The notes beneath the pieces were generated by a model. It was given only the letters and a program-made list of their open reading frames with translations. It was not told the DNA's origin and did not search any database. A stretch of DNA of 64,000 nt from Corynebacterium jeikeium (lineage in GTDB: Bacteria; Actinomycetota; Actinomycetes; Mycobacteriales; Mycobacteriaceae). Where the stretch lies: NCBI GenBank assembly GCA_003955985.1, contig CP033784.1, forward strand, positions 2,418,001 through 2,482,000, in the 5' to 3' direction. Numbering within the stretch: position 1 is the first letter of the stretch; the number at the start of each line of letters is the position of its first letter. The translations under genes and the position numbers were made by a program. This document shows, one piece after another, positions 54,532 through 64,000 of the stretch.

Positions 54532-55337
54532 CGCACGTACTTCGCCGCCATTGCCGCCGCCTGTCCGGCGTATCCGCCACCAAAAAGCACCGCGTGCATG
54601 AGCACGGCGTAGAGCTGATGGAGTTCGCAGCTCTCGGCGAAATCCGGCAGCGGATGTACGGATTCGTAGCCACGCAAGATCTCGTCGAAATGCGTTGCCC
54701 CGAATAGCGCCAGCAGTGCCAGATCTTCCTCGCGGGCTCCGCCGTGCGCCGCGGGGTCAATCAAGATCGCGCCGTCTGCATCCCACATAAGGTTTCCCCA
54801 CCACAGGTCACCGTGGACACGCGCAGCATCTGGCTCGTTGTCGAAATCCCCAGCCAAGAGGCGCTCAATGAGCTGGTCAAAGATATCTAGCTGACGGTTA
54901 TTGTAGGAGCTTTCCAACTTTCCCAGCGCTGGCAGCAGACGCCCTTTGGCCCAGTATTCACCGAAGCTCTCCCGTGGAGTCAGGTCCATCTGCAGGGGCT
55001 GATCCAGTGGACCGAAGTAACCGTGCCCCTCCCACCCATCGGGGCCGGCACCCCAGCCAGCAGCGCCCAGATTGTGGGTAATGGCCAACGATTTTCCGAA
55101 ATCGTACGCTGCCTGCGGAGTCGGCACCGTCGACTCAATTCGACGCAATTTCAGCGCATGCCCGCTCACGCCCAGCACCTCCACTACGCGCGCACCGCCG
55201 TCAGCTTCACCCTCGCGCAGCCAACCCAGCCCCGCCGCCTCACAGGCGAAGAAATCCCTAGGGACACCATGCCGGCTCTTGACATAAACATCCGACTCGT
55301 TGACTGCACGTTCGTTGTTCTGGTTCATTGCGGACAT
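54528..55337 (-). CDS. Fructosamine kinase/aminoglycoside phosphotransferase-like protein
   Basis: A 269-residue cytoplasmic kinase of the fructosamine-3-kinase family: ITHNLGAAGWGAGPDGWEGH, LIERLLAGDFDN, the catalytic loop RVHGDLWWGNLMWDADGAIL and the metal-binding LIDPAAHGGAREEDLAL. These proteins phosphorylate ketoamines (deglycation) or related sugars. The start is uncertain: ATG 55337 is used; ATG 55328 or upstream codons to 55379 are possible. It is divergent from the LCP gene. Confidence 0.82.
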   Translation of the reverse strand: MSAMNQNNERAVNESDVYVKSRHGVPRDFFACEAAGLGWLREGEADGGARVVEVLGVSGHALKLRRIESTVPTPQAAYDFGKSLAITHNLGAAGWGAGPDGWEGHGYFGPLDQPLQMDLTPRESFGEYWAKGRLLPALGKLESSYNNRQLDIFDQLIERLLAGDFDNEPDAARVHGDLWWGNLMWDADGAILIDPAAHGGAREEDLALLALFGATHFDEILRGYESVHPLPDFAESCELHQLYAVLMHAVLFGGGYAGQAAAMAAKYVR

Positions 55338-55468
55338 ATTTCCAGCATATTCTTCTTCGTTCCCAACCCCTTTCAGCACGTCGCATGCAGGGTAACGCCA
55401 GCGCTACCAAGACTTGTATTGCTGTCTCGGTTCTCTTAGTCCACTGTCGTTGCCTATTCTTTATTGGT

Positions 55469-56872
55469 ATGGAAGGCAACTTCGACGACTCGCGCATTGC
55501 CCGCGACCGATACGGTAGGCCGCTTAAAGATCGCTATGGCCGCCCCATCTACCGCCGTGTGGACGAGGCGTCGCCGAAGCATGCCCGCCCCCGTGAGGCC
55601 GATTCGCGTGGCGCTTCACGACGCCCCATCCCGCCCCGTTCCGACCGCCCATCTAGGGCAGGGGCAGCCCGCCCAGCGCCTATGCCTCCGCGCAGGTCTA
55701 GGCCGCAACCGGAACGTCGGCAGGCGCCACTGAACGAAACGCGCATTGAGTCCCGTCCACCGGTGAACCGGGCCGGTAGCGGACGCGCTGGCAGCGATCC
55801 GCGGTTTCCCCCGCCCGGATATAACCCGGATGCGGATTTCCAATCTTCCTCGCACGGCTCGTCACAGGACTACTACAGTGCCCCACAAGCAGCGAGTTCT
55901 GGCCGTGGTGGACGCCGTGGCAGTCGTGGCGGCGCCGGCGTCAGGTCTGGGTTCCGCATGCCACGCTTGCGACTGCCACGCTTGCGCTTTAAATCCATCA
56001 TCCTGCTTCTCGTCATCTTCCTTGTCGTCACAATGGCACTTGTCGACATCCGCCTGACCAGGGTCGATGCGTTCTCCGGTCTGGCAGATCGCCCTGCCAA
56101 TACGATGTCCTCCAACTGGTTGCTTGTCGGTTCGGACTCTCGTACGGGCTTGTCAGAGGAAGATGCCGCCAAGCTGTCGACGGGCAGTGGTGATTTCGGC
56201 CAGCGCACCGACACCATCATGATTGCCCACATTCCGGTGCTCGGTAAGCCGAAGTTGGTCAGTATCCCGCGTGACTCCTTCGTGGATATCCCGGGCAATG
56301 ACAAGAACAAGATCAATGCGGCATTCGCATTTGGTGGCCCCCAGCTACTCATCGACACTGTAGAGAAAAACACTGGAATTCACATCGACCACTACGCCGA
56401 AATTGGCTTTGGCGGTTTCGCCGGTGTCGTCGACGCTGTCGGTGGTATCGAGATGTGCCCTGAAGAAGCCATCGACGATCCGCTGGCAGGCCTGAATATC
56501 CAGGCCGGTTGCCAGAAATTCGACGGCGCGGGCGCCCTGGGTTACGTGCGCACGCGTGCTACCGCCCAGGGAGACTTGGACCGCGTAGAGCGGCAGCGTG
56601 AATTCATGAGTGCGCTGATGGGACGGCTGAAATCACCTGCGGTATGGCTCAACCCCTACCGCTGGATTCGCCTGGCCAATGCTGGCACTAAGGCCGTGTT
56701 CGTCGGCGATGGTGACCATGTCTGGCATCTGACCTGGCTGATGTTGCGCATGCTCTTCGGTTCCGATTCCCTTACCGTGCCTACCTCAGGCGCCATGGAT
56801 ACCGGTTATGCGGGCAATGTGCTGCTCTGGGACGAAGTCGAAGCGCCAGCACTTTTTGCGGAGCTGAGATAG
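55469..56872 (+). CDS. LytR-CpsA-Psr (LCP) family wall-polymer ligase
   Basis: Attaches arabinogalactan to peptidoglycan in corynebacteria (LcpA-type role by family and place). The 467-residue protein has a disordered Arg/Pro/Ser-rich cytoplasmic N-terminus (about 1-165, with RDRYGRPLKDRYGRPIYRR), one membrane helix (SIILLLVIFLVVTMALVDIR), and the LCP domain with NWLLVGSDSRTG, RTDTIMIAHIP, LVSIPRDSFVDIPG and GYVRTRATAQGDLDRVERQR. The LytR_C domain of longer homologues is absent. Start at ATG 55469; TATTCT lies 8 bases upstream. Convergent with the DUF5926 gene through a bidirectional terminator. Confidence 0.88.
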   Translation: MEGNFDDSRIARDRYGRPLKDRYGRPIYRRVDEASPKHARPREADSRGASRRPIPPRSDRPSRAGAARPAPMPPRRSRPQPERRQAPLNETRIESRPPVNRAGSGRAGSDPRFPPPGYNPDADFQSSSHGSSQDYYSAPQAASSGRGGRRGSRGGAGVRSGFRMPRLRLPRLRFKSIILLLVIFLVVTMALVDIRLTRVDAFSGLADRPANTMSSNWLLVGSDSRTGLSEEDAAKLSTGSGDFGQRTDTIMIAHIPVLGKPKLVSIPRDSFVDIPGNDKNKINAAFAFGGPQLLIDTVEKNTGIHIDHYAEIGFGGFAGVVDAVGGIEMCPEEAIDDPLAGLNIQAGCQKFDGAGALGYVRTRATAQGDLDRVERQREFMSALMGRLKSPAVWLNPYRWIRLANAGTKAVFVGDGDHVWHLTWLMLRMLFGSDSLTVPTSGAMDTGYAGNVLLWDEVEAPALFAELR

Positions 56873-56913
56873 CCAAGAGGGCAGCTAAAACAGCTTCGGA
56901 TAGCTTTCGAGAC

Positions 56914-56960
56914 AACTAACGCGTGTGACTTAGCATTTTGCTGAGCCACACGCGTTAGTT
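56914..56960. terminator. Bidirectional terminator between LCP gene and DUF5926 gene
   Basis: AACTAACGCGTGTG (56914-56927) and CACACGCGTTAGTT (56947-56960) pair perfectly over 14 bases, with a smaller inner stem around TTTT. It lies between two convergent genes. Confidence 0.85.
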
Positions 56961-56976
56961 CTTAAACCAGCTACGC

Positions 56977-57894
56977 CTAGTTCCGAATGGTCACCTGACG
57001 GGACACGATGGTCTCACGGGACTTGCGCTCTTCGGCGGTCAGCGGCTCTTCGCTGGCCAGCGCCTCAGCGATACGCTTGTCGGCCTCTTCCACGGCAGCA
57101 ATCCAGTGGTCGTGCGGCTTGGTGTTATCCAGGTCCCAGACCGGCACCAGCAGGCCATCGGTGCGGAAGACACCAGCGAACTTAGTGCCCTCTCCCAGCG
57201 AAAGGTTGTCCGCAGCGTGCACGCGTGCCAAGGCGTCCAGCAGTGGCTTCTCATCTTCACGGCGCACCCAGCGGATGTGAGCGCGCTCGCCCGGATCAAT
57301 CCACCACACAGCGCCAGCGACCTTCGCGTCCAGGCGGTATGACGGGAGAATCGCGTCGTTAGCCACGGCCAGGTTCTGCTCGATCATCGGGGTGCGTTCA
57401 ATGCCCTTGGGAATCCACCACTCGAAGTCCTGGTGGACCTCCATGTTGTCGAGATCCACGGCGGTCAGGACGTCGGTAAGCGGTGCAGCCTCGCCGTCAG
57501 TAGCGGCGGAGAGCTGCTGACCCGACTCTGCGTCGCGAGCCCACGCCAGCGCACGGGAGAGATCCGCAGCGCCGTCATTGGTGCGAGTCTGCGTCTGCAG
57601 CGCGACGAAAGCCTCATTGCCCTGGTCAGCGGCACGCGTCAGTGCGGCTACGCCACCCGGCAGCACGGTGCAGACCTTGATGTCACGCTCAGCGTCAGCG
57701 ACCGTGACCGGAATGACCACAGCCGGTGCGAACTCGCGGACAGCCACGATGTCAGCCTCTTCGTCGAAGTCCTTGAACGGACGCGGATTGCCCAGCAACG
57801 CTGCACGCTCAGCAGCGCGGGCTGCCAGCTTCGCCTGACGGCGGCTCATGCCCTCCGGGGCCTGATTATTCTTCTTACGAGATTTCTTTCCCAC
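56977..57894 (-). CDS. DUF5926-family protein
   Basis: A 305-residue soluble protein. Its basic N-terminus (MGKKSRKKNNQAPEGMSRRQ) resembles SecA-type or nucleic-acid-binding tails, which is why homologues are sometimes mislabelled 'SecA'. The body shows no recognisable catalytic motif; VLPGGVAALTRAADQGNEAF, DFEWWIPKGIERTPMIEQNL and GVFRTDGLLVPVWDLD are conserved-looking. Function unknown. It lies 48 bases downstream of the membrane protein on the same strand, so they may be cotranscribed. Confidence 0.75.
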   Translation of the reverse strand: MGKKSRKKNNQAPEGMSRRQAKLAARAAERAALLGNPRPFKDFDEEADIVAVREFAPAVVIPVTVADAERDIKVCTVLPGGVAALTRAADQGNEAFVALQTQTRTNDGAADLSRALAWARDAESGQQLSAATDGEAAPLTDVLTAVDLDNMEVHQDFEWWIPKGIERTPMIEQNLAVANDAILPSYRLDAKVAGAVWWIDPGERAHIRWVRREDEKPLLDALARVHAADNLSLGEGTKFAGVFRTDGLLVPVWDLDNTKPHDHWIAAVEEADKRIAEALASEEPLTAEERKSRETIVSRQVTIRN

Positions 57895-57942
57895 AAGGCC
57901 ACAGAATACCTATTCGCAGTCCGTAATTCGCGACTGCCTGGG

Positions 57943-58821
57943 CTACTTATAAAAATCGTCGACGAATTCGCTCGCCGTTCCTTCGAAAAGCTGCTTGTCG
58001 ACGGCCAACGCGCCCGCCTCCCCCTGTTCATCGGTAGCTTCGCTGGGGATGAAGCCCTTGGACCAAAAACCGGGCTGGGTGCGCTCGCGACCTGCCCCAA
58101 CGGGAATGTTGCGATGCACTTCCTCGGGAGCCAACACGTAGCGGAGTAGCCGCGCCGTAAGGGCAGTTGTCACACAAGCTAAAACAGTGATGATTCCGGC
58201 CTGGAAGTACGTCCTGGACACGTCGGCAGCGATAAACCAACCCGTTGCAAGGGGCCACAAAACGCAGGCCAGATACCAGATAAAGCGACCTGGCCCCATT
58301 ACGGCAGTGACTCCTGTTTCAGCCAACGCGACCACGGGCCCCGTGATGTTGCGCACTGGCCACATGTGCATCGTGCGCACATCCGTTGCCGTGCGCGACA
58401 GCAGTGGGCGGGCATACGTTGCGCGGTCACGCAGCACCTGGAGGGTCTTGTAGACCGAAAAACCCAGCCCAATGAGGGAAACCATTCCGCAGAGACCGAA
58501 AGCCCATGCTCCCAGTTCGCCGAGGAGGGAAACCACCAGATCCTGACCTGGACTCAGAATGCTCATCCAGATGAATACGGTAAATGCGGCGAATACGCCA
58601 GCGCCGCTCATTGCCCATCGAAAGACACTGTCCGCACGCTTGCGAACAATCTCATCGGCCTTCCAGCGCGGCGTCGCACCTGTGATGGCCGAATCCGAGA
58701 CAGTCGGCTGCCAGCTCTGCTGCGGTGGCAGCACCACCTGAGGTGGGGACTGCTGTGGCTGCTGTTTTGGAGACTGCGGCGGCACAGCCCACCCCGCGTT
58801 TTCTGCCTGTTCATTAGACAT
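57943..58821 (-). CDS. Uncharacterised membrane protein
   Basis: A 292-residue protein not recognised. A Pro/Gln-rich cytoplasmic N-terminus (1-60) precedes two hydrophobic segments around SGAGVFAAFTVFIWMSIL and LGAWAFGLCGMVSLIGLGFS, then a soluble stretch (RTATDVRTMHMWPVRNITGP), and two more segments (FIWYLACVLWPLATGWFIAA and AGIITVLACVTTALTARLLR), ending in an acidic tail. The ATG at 58821 gives this layout. Likely cotranscribed with the DUF5926 gene that follows. Confidence 0.65.
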   Translation of the reverse strand: MSNEQAENAGWAVPPQSPKQQPQQSPPQVVLPPQQSWQPTVSDSAITGATPRWKADEIVRKRADSVFRWAMSGAGVFAAFTVFIWMSILSPGQDLVVSLLGELGAWAFGLCGMVSLIGLGFSVYKTLQVLRDRATYARPLLSRTATDVRTMHMWPVRNITGPVVALAETGVTAVMGPGRFIWYLACVLWPLATGWFIAADVSRTYFQAGIITVLACVTTALTARLLRYVLAPEEVHRNIPVGAGRERTQPGFWSKGFIPSEATDEQGEAGALAVDKQLFEGTASEFVDDFYK

Positions 58822-58939
58822 TTTCCGCAGGGCTCCTCTCGTACGCGCGGCCGGCTTCTTCCGCAGTCTTTTCTCCCACGGTGTTTTTAAGTGCGCTCCC
58901 CCTAACCTACCTAAACTAGCCCGGCCCCTACCCCAGCCA

Positions 58940-60901
58940 CTAGTCCGACCAGCTGCGAATCTTCCGCAGCATGATGCGGCTCTTACGCTGCGAACGTCCC
59001 ATCTTCCGGGCCAGGTTGTTCAAAATCGCGATGGCCTCGGTAATGTGCGGCCCCTTGTTCAGCATCACGCACTCGGCACGCAGGGCGAAGGCCGCATCGG
59101 TAATCTCCGCGCGGGACGGCAGGCCGGCCTTGGCCATGTTCTCCAGCACCTGAGTACCCAGAATGGTCGGCACACCGGCTGCCTGCGCCAGCGTCAGAAT
59201 CTGGCCTGGGACCTCACCCATACGGTCGAAGCCCAGCTCCACAGCCAGGTCACCACGAGCAATCATCAGACCGGACTTGGCGCGCTTCATGCTGGCGATG
59301 ATGATTCCCGGCAGATTCTGGAATGCCGGAATAGTCTCAATCTTCAGCACAACACCCAGGTTCCGAGCCTTCGACGCCAGGTCCTCGCGGCCCGCAGCCT
59401 CATGTTCCGCCGCAATCTCATCGAGCACCTTGTAAACGTACTCAGCATCCCCCTGCGTGCGAATAAAGCTCACCGCAGCAATATCCGCATGCTCCACCAC
59501 AAAGCGCAGGTGCTCAATGTCTTCGTCGGTAAGCGAATTGAGTGGCAGGTCGGTGTTCGGCAGATTGATGCCCTTATGCGCCGCCAGCGGCTGACCATTC
59601 GGCTTCGTACGCAGGACACGCAGCCGGGCATCGACGTGACTATCTTCGCTTGACGACGTCTCGGAGACCTCAACCACCTCAGCGCCGAGCGCACCGTCGT
59701 CGAAAAGCACCGGATTGCCCGGCTTCAGAGCCGCCACGGCAGACGGCAGCGAACAGGAGACGCGTGGAATTTCATCGTCAGTGCGTGGAATGGTGGTGAT
59801 TTCCTCGCGGCTGGTGAGAATAAACTCATCACCGGTGTGGAAGCGCAGCTTTTGCACGGTCGGTGGCACGCCACCAGCGCGCGTGACCTCGTAGTTGCTG
59901 CGCAGGTGTGTTCCCTCGGCAATCCAGGCGTTCTTTTCGCCCTCGGCGAGGACAGCCTCGACCTCGCCCTCGGAGTCGGTGTCGATGCGCACAACAGTGA
60001 AGTGACGCTTCGCCGAGCGGGAGTCATGCAGCGTAATGACATCGTCAAGCTGCAGCTGTTCCAACCACCCCTGATCTGCTTCCAACGGCAGTGCGGGACG
60101 CCCCGGCAAATCGCTCGGAGCTGGCTTGGGGTGCTCATCCAGTCGCGGAGTCAGCCAAATCTTGGACTTGGAGATGACCGTGCCAGCGTCGTCACGCACA
60201 ACACGGGCGCGCCCCACACGCGGCCCCGGTTCGATATCGCCCGTGCGCAGCTTCGGACCAGCCAGATCCATGGACACGAAGATGCGGCGACCGGCCTTCT
60301 CAGCTGCAGCATTGACGTTGTCAATCATGCGGCTCCACTGCTCAGGTCCGTCGTGGGCGCAGTTGATGCGAGCGAGATCCATGCCAGCGGCAGCGAAGCT
60401 CTCCACCAACTCTGCATCGTCGGCGGCCTCGGCGGGCAGGGTCACCATAATGTGCGAAGTGACATCCGCGCGCTCCTGACCGAACAGCTCGGTGGCGTTG
60501 TTATCCAGGGCAATATCCGCGCGCTCATCGTCGGCAATAATGCGGGCGACATCGATGTCTGAGGTGCGCCCCGCCAGCGCCAACAGCGCGTTGAGAGCGA
60601 GCTCAAGGCGCCCCCGGGTGAAAGTCTCCACCGTGGTCAGACTGGTCACGCCGAGGTCGTGCAAGCTGTTTTGCAGCTCACGGATGTCAATTGTGCGCAG
60701 GTGTGCGTAGTGCAGCAGGTTTTCCGCGTGCCGACGGCGCTCTTCCGGCACCTCTGCGAGCAGTGCAGAAGCCTCCACCGAGACGTCGTCCAACTCTGTG
60801 ATCAGATCAGTGACCTTGCTGATGAGGTCATCCAGACGCGGTACGGCCGCGCCGCTTTCAGTGTTGTCAGTTGCTGTGTCTTGAGGGCTCTGCGCTGCCA
60901 T
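58940..60901 (-). CDS. pyk2: Pyruvate kinase-like protein with N-terminal extension (Pyk2-type)
   Basis: Probable PEP plus ADP to pyruvate plus ATP enzyme. The 653-residue protein has an extra N-terminal domain of about 140 residues, then a pyruvate kinase barrel: SHIMVTLPAEAADDAELVES, RIFVSMDLAGPKLRTGDIEP, VVLKIETIPAFQNLP, MIARGDLAVELGFDRMG and TILGTQVLENMAKAGLPSRA. The usual regulatory C-terminal domain is missing; the chain ends soon after LNKGPHITEAIAIL. C. glutamicum has a second, atypical pyruvate kinase gene beside ldh, as here. Whether it is catalytically active cannot be told. Same strand as ldh, 138 bases downstream. Confidence 0.82.
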   Translation of the reverse strand: MAAQSPQDTATDNTESGAAVPRLDDLISKVTDLITELDDVSVEASALLAEVPEERRRHAENLLHYAHLRTIDIRELQNSLHDLGVTSLTTVETFTRGRLELALNALLALAGRTSDIDVARIIADDERADIALDNNATELFGQERADVTSHIMVTLPAEAADDAELVESFAAAGMDLARINCAHDGPEQWSRMIDNVNAAAEKAGRRIFVSMDLAGPKLRTGDIEPGPRVGRARVVRDDAGTVISKSKIWLTPRLDEHPKPAPSDLPGRPALPLEADQGWLEQLQLDDVITLHDSRSAKRHFTVVRIDTDSEGEVEAVLAEGEKNAWIAEGTHLRSNYEVTRAGGVPPTVQKLRFHTGDEFILTSREEITTIPRTDDEIPRVSCSLPSAVAALKPGNPVLFDDGALGAEVVEVSETSSSEDSHVDARLRVLRTKPNGQPLAAHKGINLPNTDLPLNSLTDEDIEHLRFVVEHADIAAVSFIRTQGDAEYVYKVLDEIAAEHEAAGREDLASKARNLGVVLKIETIPAFQNLPGIIIASMKRAKSGLMIARGDLAVELGFDRMGEVPGQILTLAQAAGVPTILGTQVLENMAKAGLPSRAEITDAAFALRAECVMLNKGPHITEAIAILNNLARKMGRSQRKSRIMLRKIRSWSD

Positions 60902-61039
60902 AGAGAAGGCACTCCTGTGTTGAAGACGAAGCGTTGGCCAGAGTCGGCCACGCGGGCCAATAGAAGGTGGGCATTCTCATTCTCAAATGAGACGGCCGAA
61001 AGCGCATGTCGAGAAGACATCTACTCTCGCTACCAGCAG

Positions 61040-61987
61040 TTACTTCCAGAATGGATCCTGCACATCTCGGAGCGTCTGAATGGACTTGTCCAGCTGCTTC
61101 TTTTCGTATTCGTCCAGCTCAAGCTCGATAACGCGGCGAATTCCTCGACGGTTCACAATGGCTGGTGTTCCGATGAACACGTCCTCATGACCGTATTCAC
61201 CTTGCAAGTATGCGGAGACCGGCAGAGCTACCTCTTGGTTCTGGAAAATGGCGCGCGTAATGCGGGCCAGCCCCATACCGATTCCGTAGGAAGTGGAGCC
61301 CTTGGCATCGATAATCTCGTAGGCGGCATCACGGGTTCGGATGAAGATGTCCTCCAGCTCGTCGTGAAGCGTGGGGTCGGCGGCGAGGCGCTTGGACAGA
61401 CTGACGCCTGCAACGTTGGCGCTGGACAACACCGGCAGCTCGGAGTCGCCGTGTTCACCAATGATGTATGCGTGCACGCTCATCGGGGAAACATCGTAGT
61501 ATTCACCCAGCATGTAACGGAAACGTGCGGTGTCCAGGATGGTGCCGGAGCCGAAGACACGGTTGTGTGGCAGCCCGGAGTACTTCCACGCGGCGTATGT
61601 GAGTACGTCGACGGGGTTGGAGGCGATCAGTAGGAGCCCATCAAAACCGCTGGCCATGACGGAATCGACGATGGACTTCATAATTTTCATGTTCTTGTCC
61701 ACCAGCTGTAGGCGAGTCTCGCCGGGCTTTTGTGCTGCGCCTGCACAGATGACTACCAGCGCGGCATCGTCACAGTCGGCGTACGTGCCCTGAGTGACTT
61801 TGGTGCGCGACGACGCCCACACGACGCCATGGTTTAAGTCCATGACGTTGCCCATCGTCTTCTTTTCGTCGATGTCAATGATTGCCAAATGGTCGACAGT
61901 GCCTTGGTTGACCAGTGAGTACGCATATGCCACGCCGACGTCGCCAGCGCCGATCAGCACGACCTTATTTCCTGTGGATAGCTTCAT
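61040..61987 (-). CDS. ldh: L-lactate dehydrogenase
   Basis: Reduces pyruvate to L-lactate with NADH. The 315-residue protein has the NAD fold [58 protein letters not shown] with the substrate-binding arginine, and the catalytic histidine in [14 protein letters not shown]. Length is normal. It lies 138 bases upstream of the pyruvate-kinase-like gene on the same strand, so the PEP-pyruvate-lactate steps are grouped. Divergent from the membrane hydrolase. Confidence 0.96.
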   Translation of the reverse strand: MKLSTGNKVVLIGAGDVGVAYAYSLVNQGTVDHLAIIDIDEKKTMGNVMDLNHGVVWASSRTKVTQGTYADCDDAALVVICAGAAQKPGETRLQLVDKNMKIMKSIVDSVMASGFDGLLLIASNPVDVLTYAAWKYSGLPHNRVFGSGTILDTARFRYMLGEYYDVSPMSVHAYIIGEHGDSELPVLSSANVAGVSLSKRLAADPTLHDELEDIFIRTRDAAYEIIDAKGSTSYGIGMGLARITRAIFQNQEVALPVSAYLQGEYGHEDVFIGTPAIVNRRGIRRVIELELDEYEKKQLDKSIQTLRDVQDPFWK

Positions 61988-62098
61988 AGCCCTCGGATCC
62001 TTCTCAACCGATTCGGAAAACGTTGCGACACCCCACAGGCTACGCTTTGTGCGGAAAACTGGCGCGAGATGAATAAACCCCGTGGAAAAAATTTTGCC

Positions 62099-64000
62099 AT
62101 GATGGGAGTTATGGGATTCCTGCGTCGCGCATTTACTTCGATTGCGCCCTCGATTGCGTCTACGGGCAACACACCTGTAGCTCAGCCAATCGAAACCACC
62201 AGGACAGTGCGAGCTGCACGAGCAGCGCGAACGGGAATTACAGGAGTCGCTGGCACAGCTGGCATGGCCAAAGCGCTGGGCGCAGTCGGCACCGGCAGTC
62301 TGATGGCGACCAAAGTCTTTCGCGAACGTCTCCTAGGTACCGGCCCTGGCACTATCCGCAGCGCACTGCGAGCGGGCATTCCCTCCAACCCCGGTCTAAT
62401 TGGTGCAGAAATTGCGTCATGGGCTGCCTTTAGCCCCTCGCTGATGCCGCGTACTCGGATCGCCACCGTTACTGTGACCTTCCTGGCACAGCTGGCGGGC
62501 CATGTCACCGGGGTGGCTATCGGCTATGGCTACAACACGACGATGCGGCGTCTGGCCAGCACTCCGCTCAGCCGCTTTGCGCCGGCACCTCGACACGAGC
62601 GCGCACTGGCCGTGACCTGGCATGTTGCCACCACGGCCACCACCGCGGCGCTGTGGCTGCGCTCCATTTCCCAGCAGCGCGAAATTGGCCGCCTGGTGGG
62701 CAAGGATGAGCAGGAATCCGCACGCAGCCAGTTCGCCTCCACAATGATTGCCAGTGGTCTCTACCTGACCACTCGGGGGCTCTCCGCGCTGGCCAATCGC
62801 GGCTATGACTTACTGCGGGACAACCTCCGCCCCTGGCTGCCGCGCGGTCTCGCCCCGGTTCTCAGCGGTGCCATCGTCGGTGGTGCCGTGGCCGCCAGCA
62901 TTGATCGACTGCTTATCCGTCGGACTTTGGAGTCCATCGCCAAGAAGTCCCGATACCTGAATACCCTGGTAGTTCCAGGCCGCATGCAGCCCTGGGAGCC
63001 GGAACGTTCCGGGAGTCCATGGTCTTTGGAGCCGTGGTACGCACTCGGCGCCGAGGGGCGCGTCTTCGTCGCCGAAGGCCCCCGTGCCCGAGATTTGGCG
63101 GTGGTCACTGGCAAGCCGCTCTCCGAACTGCAGGAACCCATCCGCATTTATGCGGGCAAGGTGCCAGGTCGTTCTCTGCGGGAACAGGCGGAGCTCATCA
63201 TCCGCGAGATGCACCGCACCGGCGCGTTTCGGCGCGATCATCTGGTTGTCTTCACCACCACCGGCACCGGTTGGGTGCCACCGTGGTCGGCGCAGGCTGC
63301 AGAGTTCTTGACCCTTGGCAACTGCGCCACTGTCGCTCTGCAGTACTCTGACCTCCCCTCCCCAGTGGCATGGCTAACGGACCACGAAACCCCAATCGCG
63401 GCTGGCCACACCCTTATCCATCGGGTGTTGCAGGAAGTCGACAAGATGCCGGAGAACGACCGGCCAAAGGTCTACGTCGCCGGTGAATCCCTCGGCGGGT
63501 TTGGCGGTCTCGGCGCATTCGAGAATTCCGCTGACATGCTCGCACGCGTCGACGGTGCTGTCTGGACGGGCGCACCACAGTTCTCCGCGATGTGGAAAGA
63601 GCTGACGCACCGTCGGACAAAGGGGTCTCCGGAAATCGCTCCAGTCATCGACGAGGGGCGAAACATCCGCTTCGCTACGCGCCCCGACGAGCTGTACCAC
63701 TCCTTCTATGGCACCAAGTTCGGGCCGTGGGAATTCCCGCGCGTCGCATTCCTGCAGCATGCCTCTGACCCCATCGTTTGGTGGGATTACCCACTGGCCT
63801 GGCGCCGCCCCGACTGGCTTGCAGAGCGCGTCGGCCGCGATGTTCTCCCCTCCATGCGCTGGCATCCGTTCGTCACCTTCTGGCAGGTGCTTATCGACGG
63901 CCTCGCCTCCGTCACCGTCCCCGGTGGTCACGGCCACCGGTACGAGGAAGAAATGTTGCCAACGTGGGCTTCCATCCTCGACATTCCGCTTGACGACGAC
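62099..64000 (+). CDS. Membrane-anchored alpha/beta hydrolase (PF10081-type), 3' end beyond window
   Basis: The frame is open from ATG 62099 to the window edge (634 codons). ATGs at 62102 and 62111 are also possible. The N-terminal half is Ala/Arg-rich with several hydrophobic segments ([56 protein letters not shown]). The C-terminal half is the alpha/beta hydrolase domain of the actinobacterial 'alpha/beta-hydrolase family' with [20 protein letters not shown], nucleophile [18 protein letters not shown] and [15 protein letters not shown]. Likely an envelope lipid esterase; substrate unknown. GGAAAAA lies 12 bases before the start. Confidence 0.8.
   Translation, partial: MMGVMGFLRRAFTSIAPSIASTGNTPVAQPIETTRTVRAARAARTGITGVAGTAGMAKALGAVGTGSLMATKVFRERLLGTGPGTIRSALRAGIPSNPGLIGAEIASWAAFSPSLMPRTRIATVTVTFLAQLAGHVTGVAIGYGYNTTMRRLASTPLSRFAPAPRHERALAVTWHVATTATTAALWLRSISQQREIGRLVGKDEQESARSQFASTMIASGLYLTTRGLSALANRGYDLLRDNLRPWLPRGLAPVLSGAIVGGAVAASIDRLLIRRTLESIAKKSRYLNTLVVPGRMQPWEPERSGSPWSLEPWYALGAEGRVFVAEGPRARDLAVVTGKPLSELQEPIRIYAGKVPGRSLREQAELIIREMHRTGAFRRDHLVVFTTTGTGWVPPWSAQAAEFLTLGNCATVALQYSDLPSPVAWLTDHETPIAAGHTLIHRVLQEVDKMPENDRPKVYVAGESLGGFGGLGAFENSADMLARVDGAVWTGAPQFSAMWKELTHRRTKGSPEIAPVIDEGRNIRFATRPDELYHSFYGTKFGPWEFPRVAFLQHASDPIVWWDYPLAWRRPDWLAERVGRDVLPSMRWHPFVTFWQVLIDGLASVTVPGGHGHRYEEEMLPTWASILDIPLDDD

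Overview
The window reads as chromosomal DNA of a Corynebacterium. It is moderately G+C-rich and carries several envelope genes diagnostic of the group: three antigen-85/PS1-type mycolyltransferases, a cutinase-like protein of the Rv3802c type, decaprenyl-phosphate phosphoribosyltransferase, GlfT2, Glf, LGFP repeats and peptidoglycan-recognition amidases. Gene order around glf, serS, pheA, the LCP gene, pyk and ldh resembles what I recall from C. glutamicum and, for the envelope block, M. tuberculosis Rv3802c-Rv3816c. No rRNA, tRNA, CRISPR array, phage or IS element was recognised. The species is not fixed by the sequence. The gaps in the mycolate cluster would suit a mycolate-poor species such as the C. 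amycolatum group, but that is inference.

Layout. 1-4.3 kb: choline module (betT, cut by the window edge, divergent from betA). 4.3-7.4 kb: nitrogen-stress genes (nitronate monooxygenase, flavohaemoglobin, NsrR-like Rrf2 regulator). 7.5-9.3 kb: GTP-dependent PEP carboxykinase. 9.6-11.6 kb: an unrecognised three-gene operon. 11.9-18.5 kb: trmB, a NYN-domain nuclease-like gene, two membrane proteins, a peptide symporter, and an ACT-domain/UPF0210 pair. 18.5-39.1 kb: cell-envelope block on both strands (TM2 protein, cutinase, lipoprotein, mycolyltransferases, ubiA-PAP2-glfT2, glf, two tandem amidases, a HAD phosphatase, a PlsC-like acyltransferase). 39.5-45.2 kb: glycerol module (glpD, glpF, glpK, then a secreted monoacylglycerol-lipase-like hydrolase). 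45.4-46.6 kb: a PadR regulator with its membrane partner. 47-64 kb: serS, a LysE exporter, septum and metallopeptidase genes, a phosphoglycerate-mutase-like gene, pheA, an amidase, a fructosamine-kinase-like gene, an LCP ligase, pyk, ldh and a membrane alpha/beta hydrolase cut by the right edge.

How the genes work together. The envelope block supplies galactan (Glf, GlfT2), the arabinose donor (UbiA, PAP2), mycolyl transfer (three enzymes), arabinogalactan ligation (LCP) and wall hydrolysis (amidases). The usual accD4-pks13-fadD32 neighbours and aftB are missing from this locus. The glycerol genes plus the secreted lipase look like a scavenging unit for acylglycerols. PckG, Pyk and Ldh lie around the PEP-pyruvate node.

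The most unusual sequence signals are: a 68-bp hairpin element present twice in opposite orientation (16.7 and 46.9 kb); a 13-bp triplication that contains the serS stop codon; large inverted repeats before the padR and lipase genes; identical tracts shared by the two amidases; and the missing mycolate-condensation genes.
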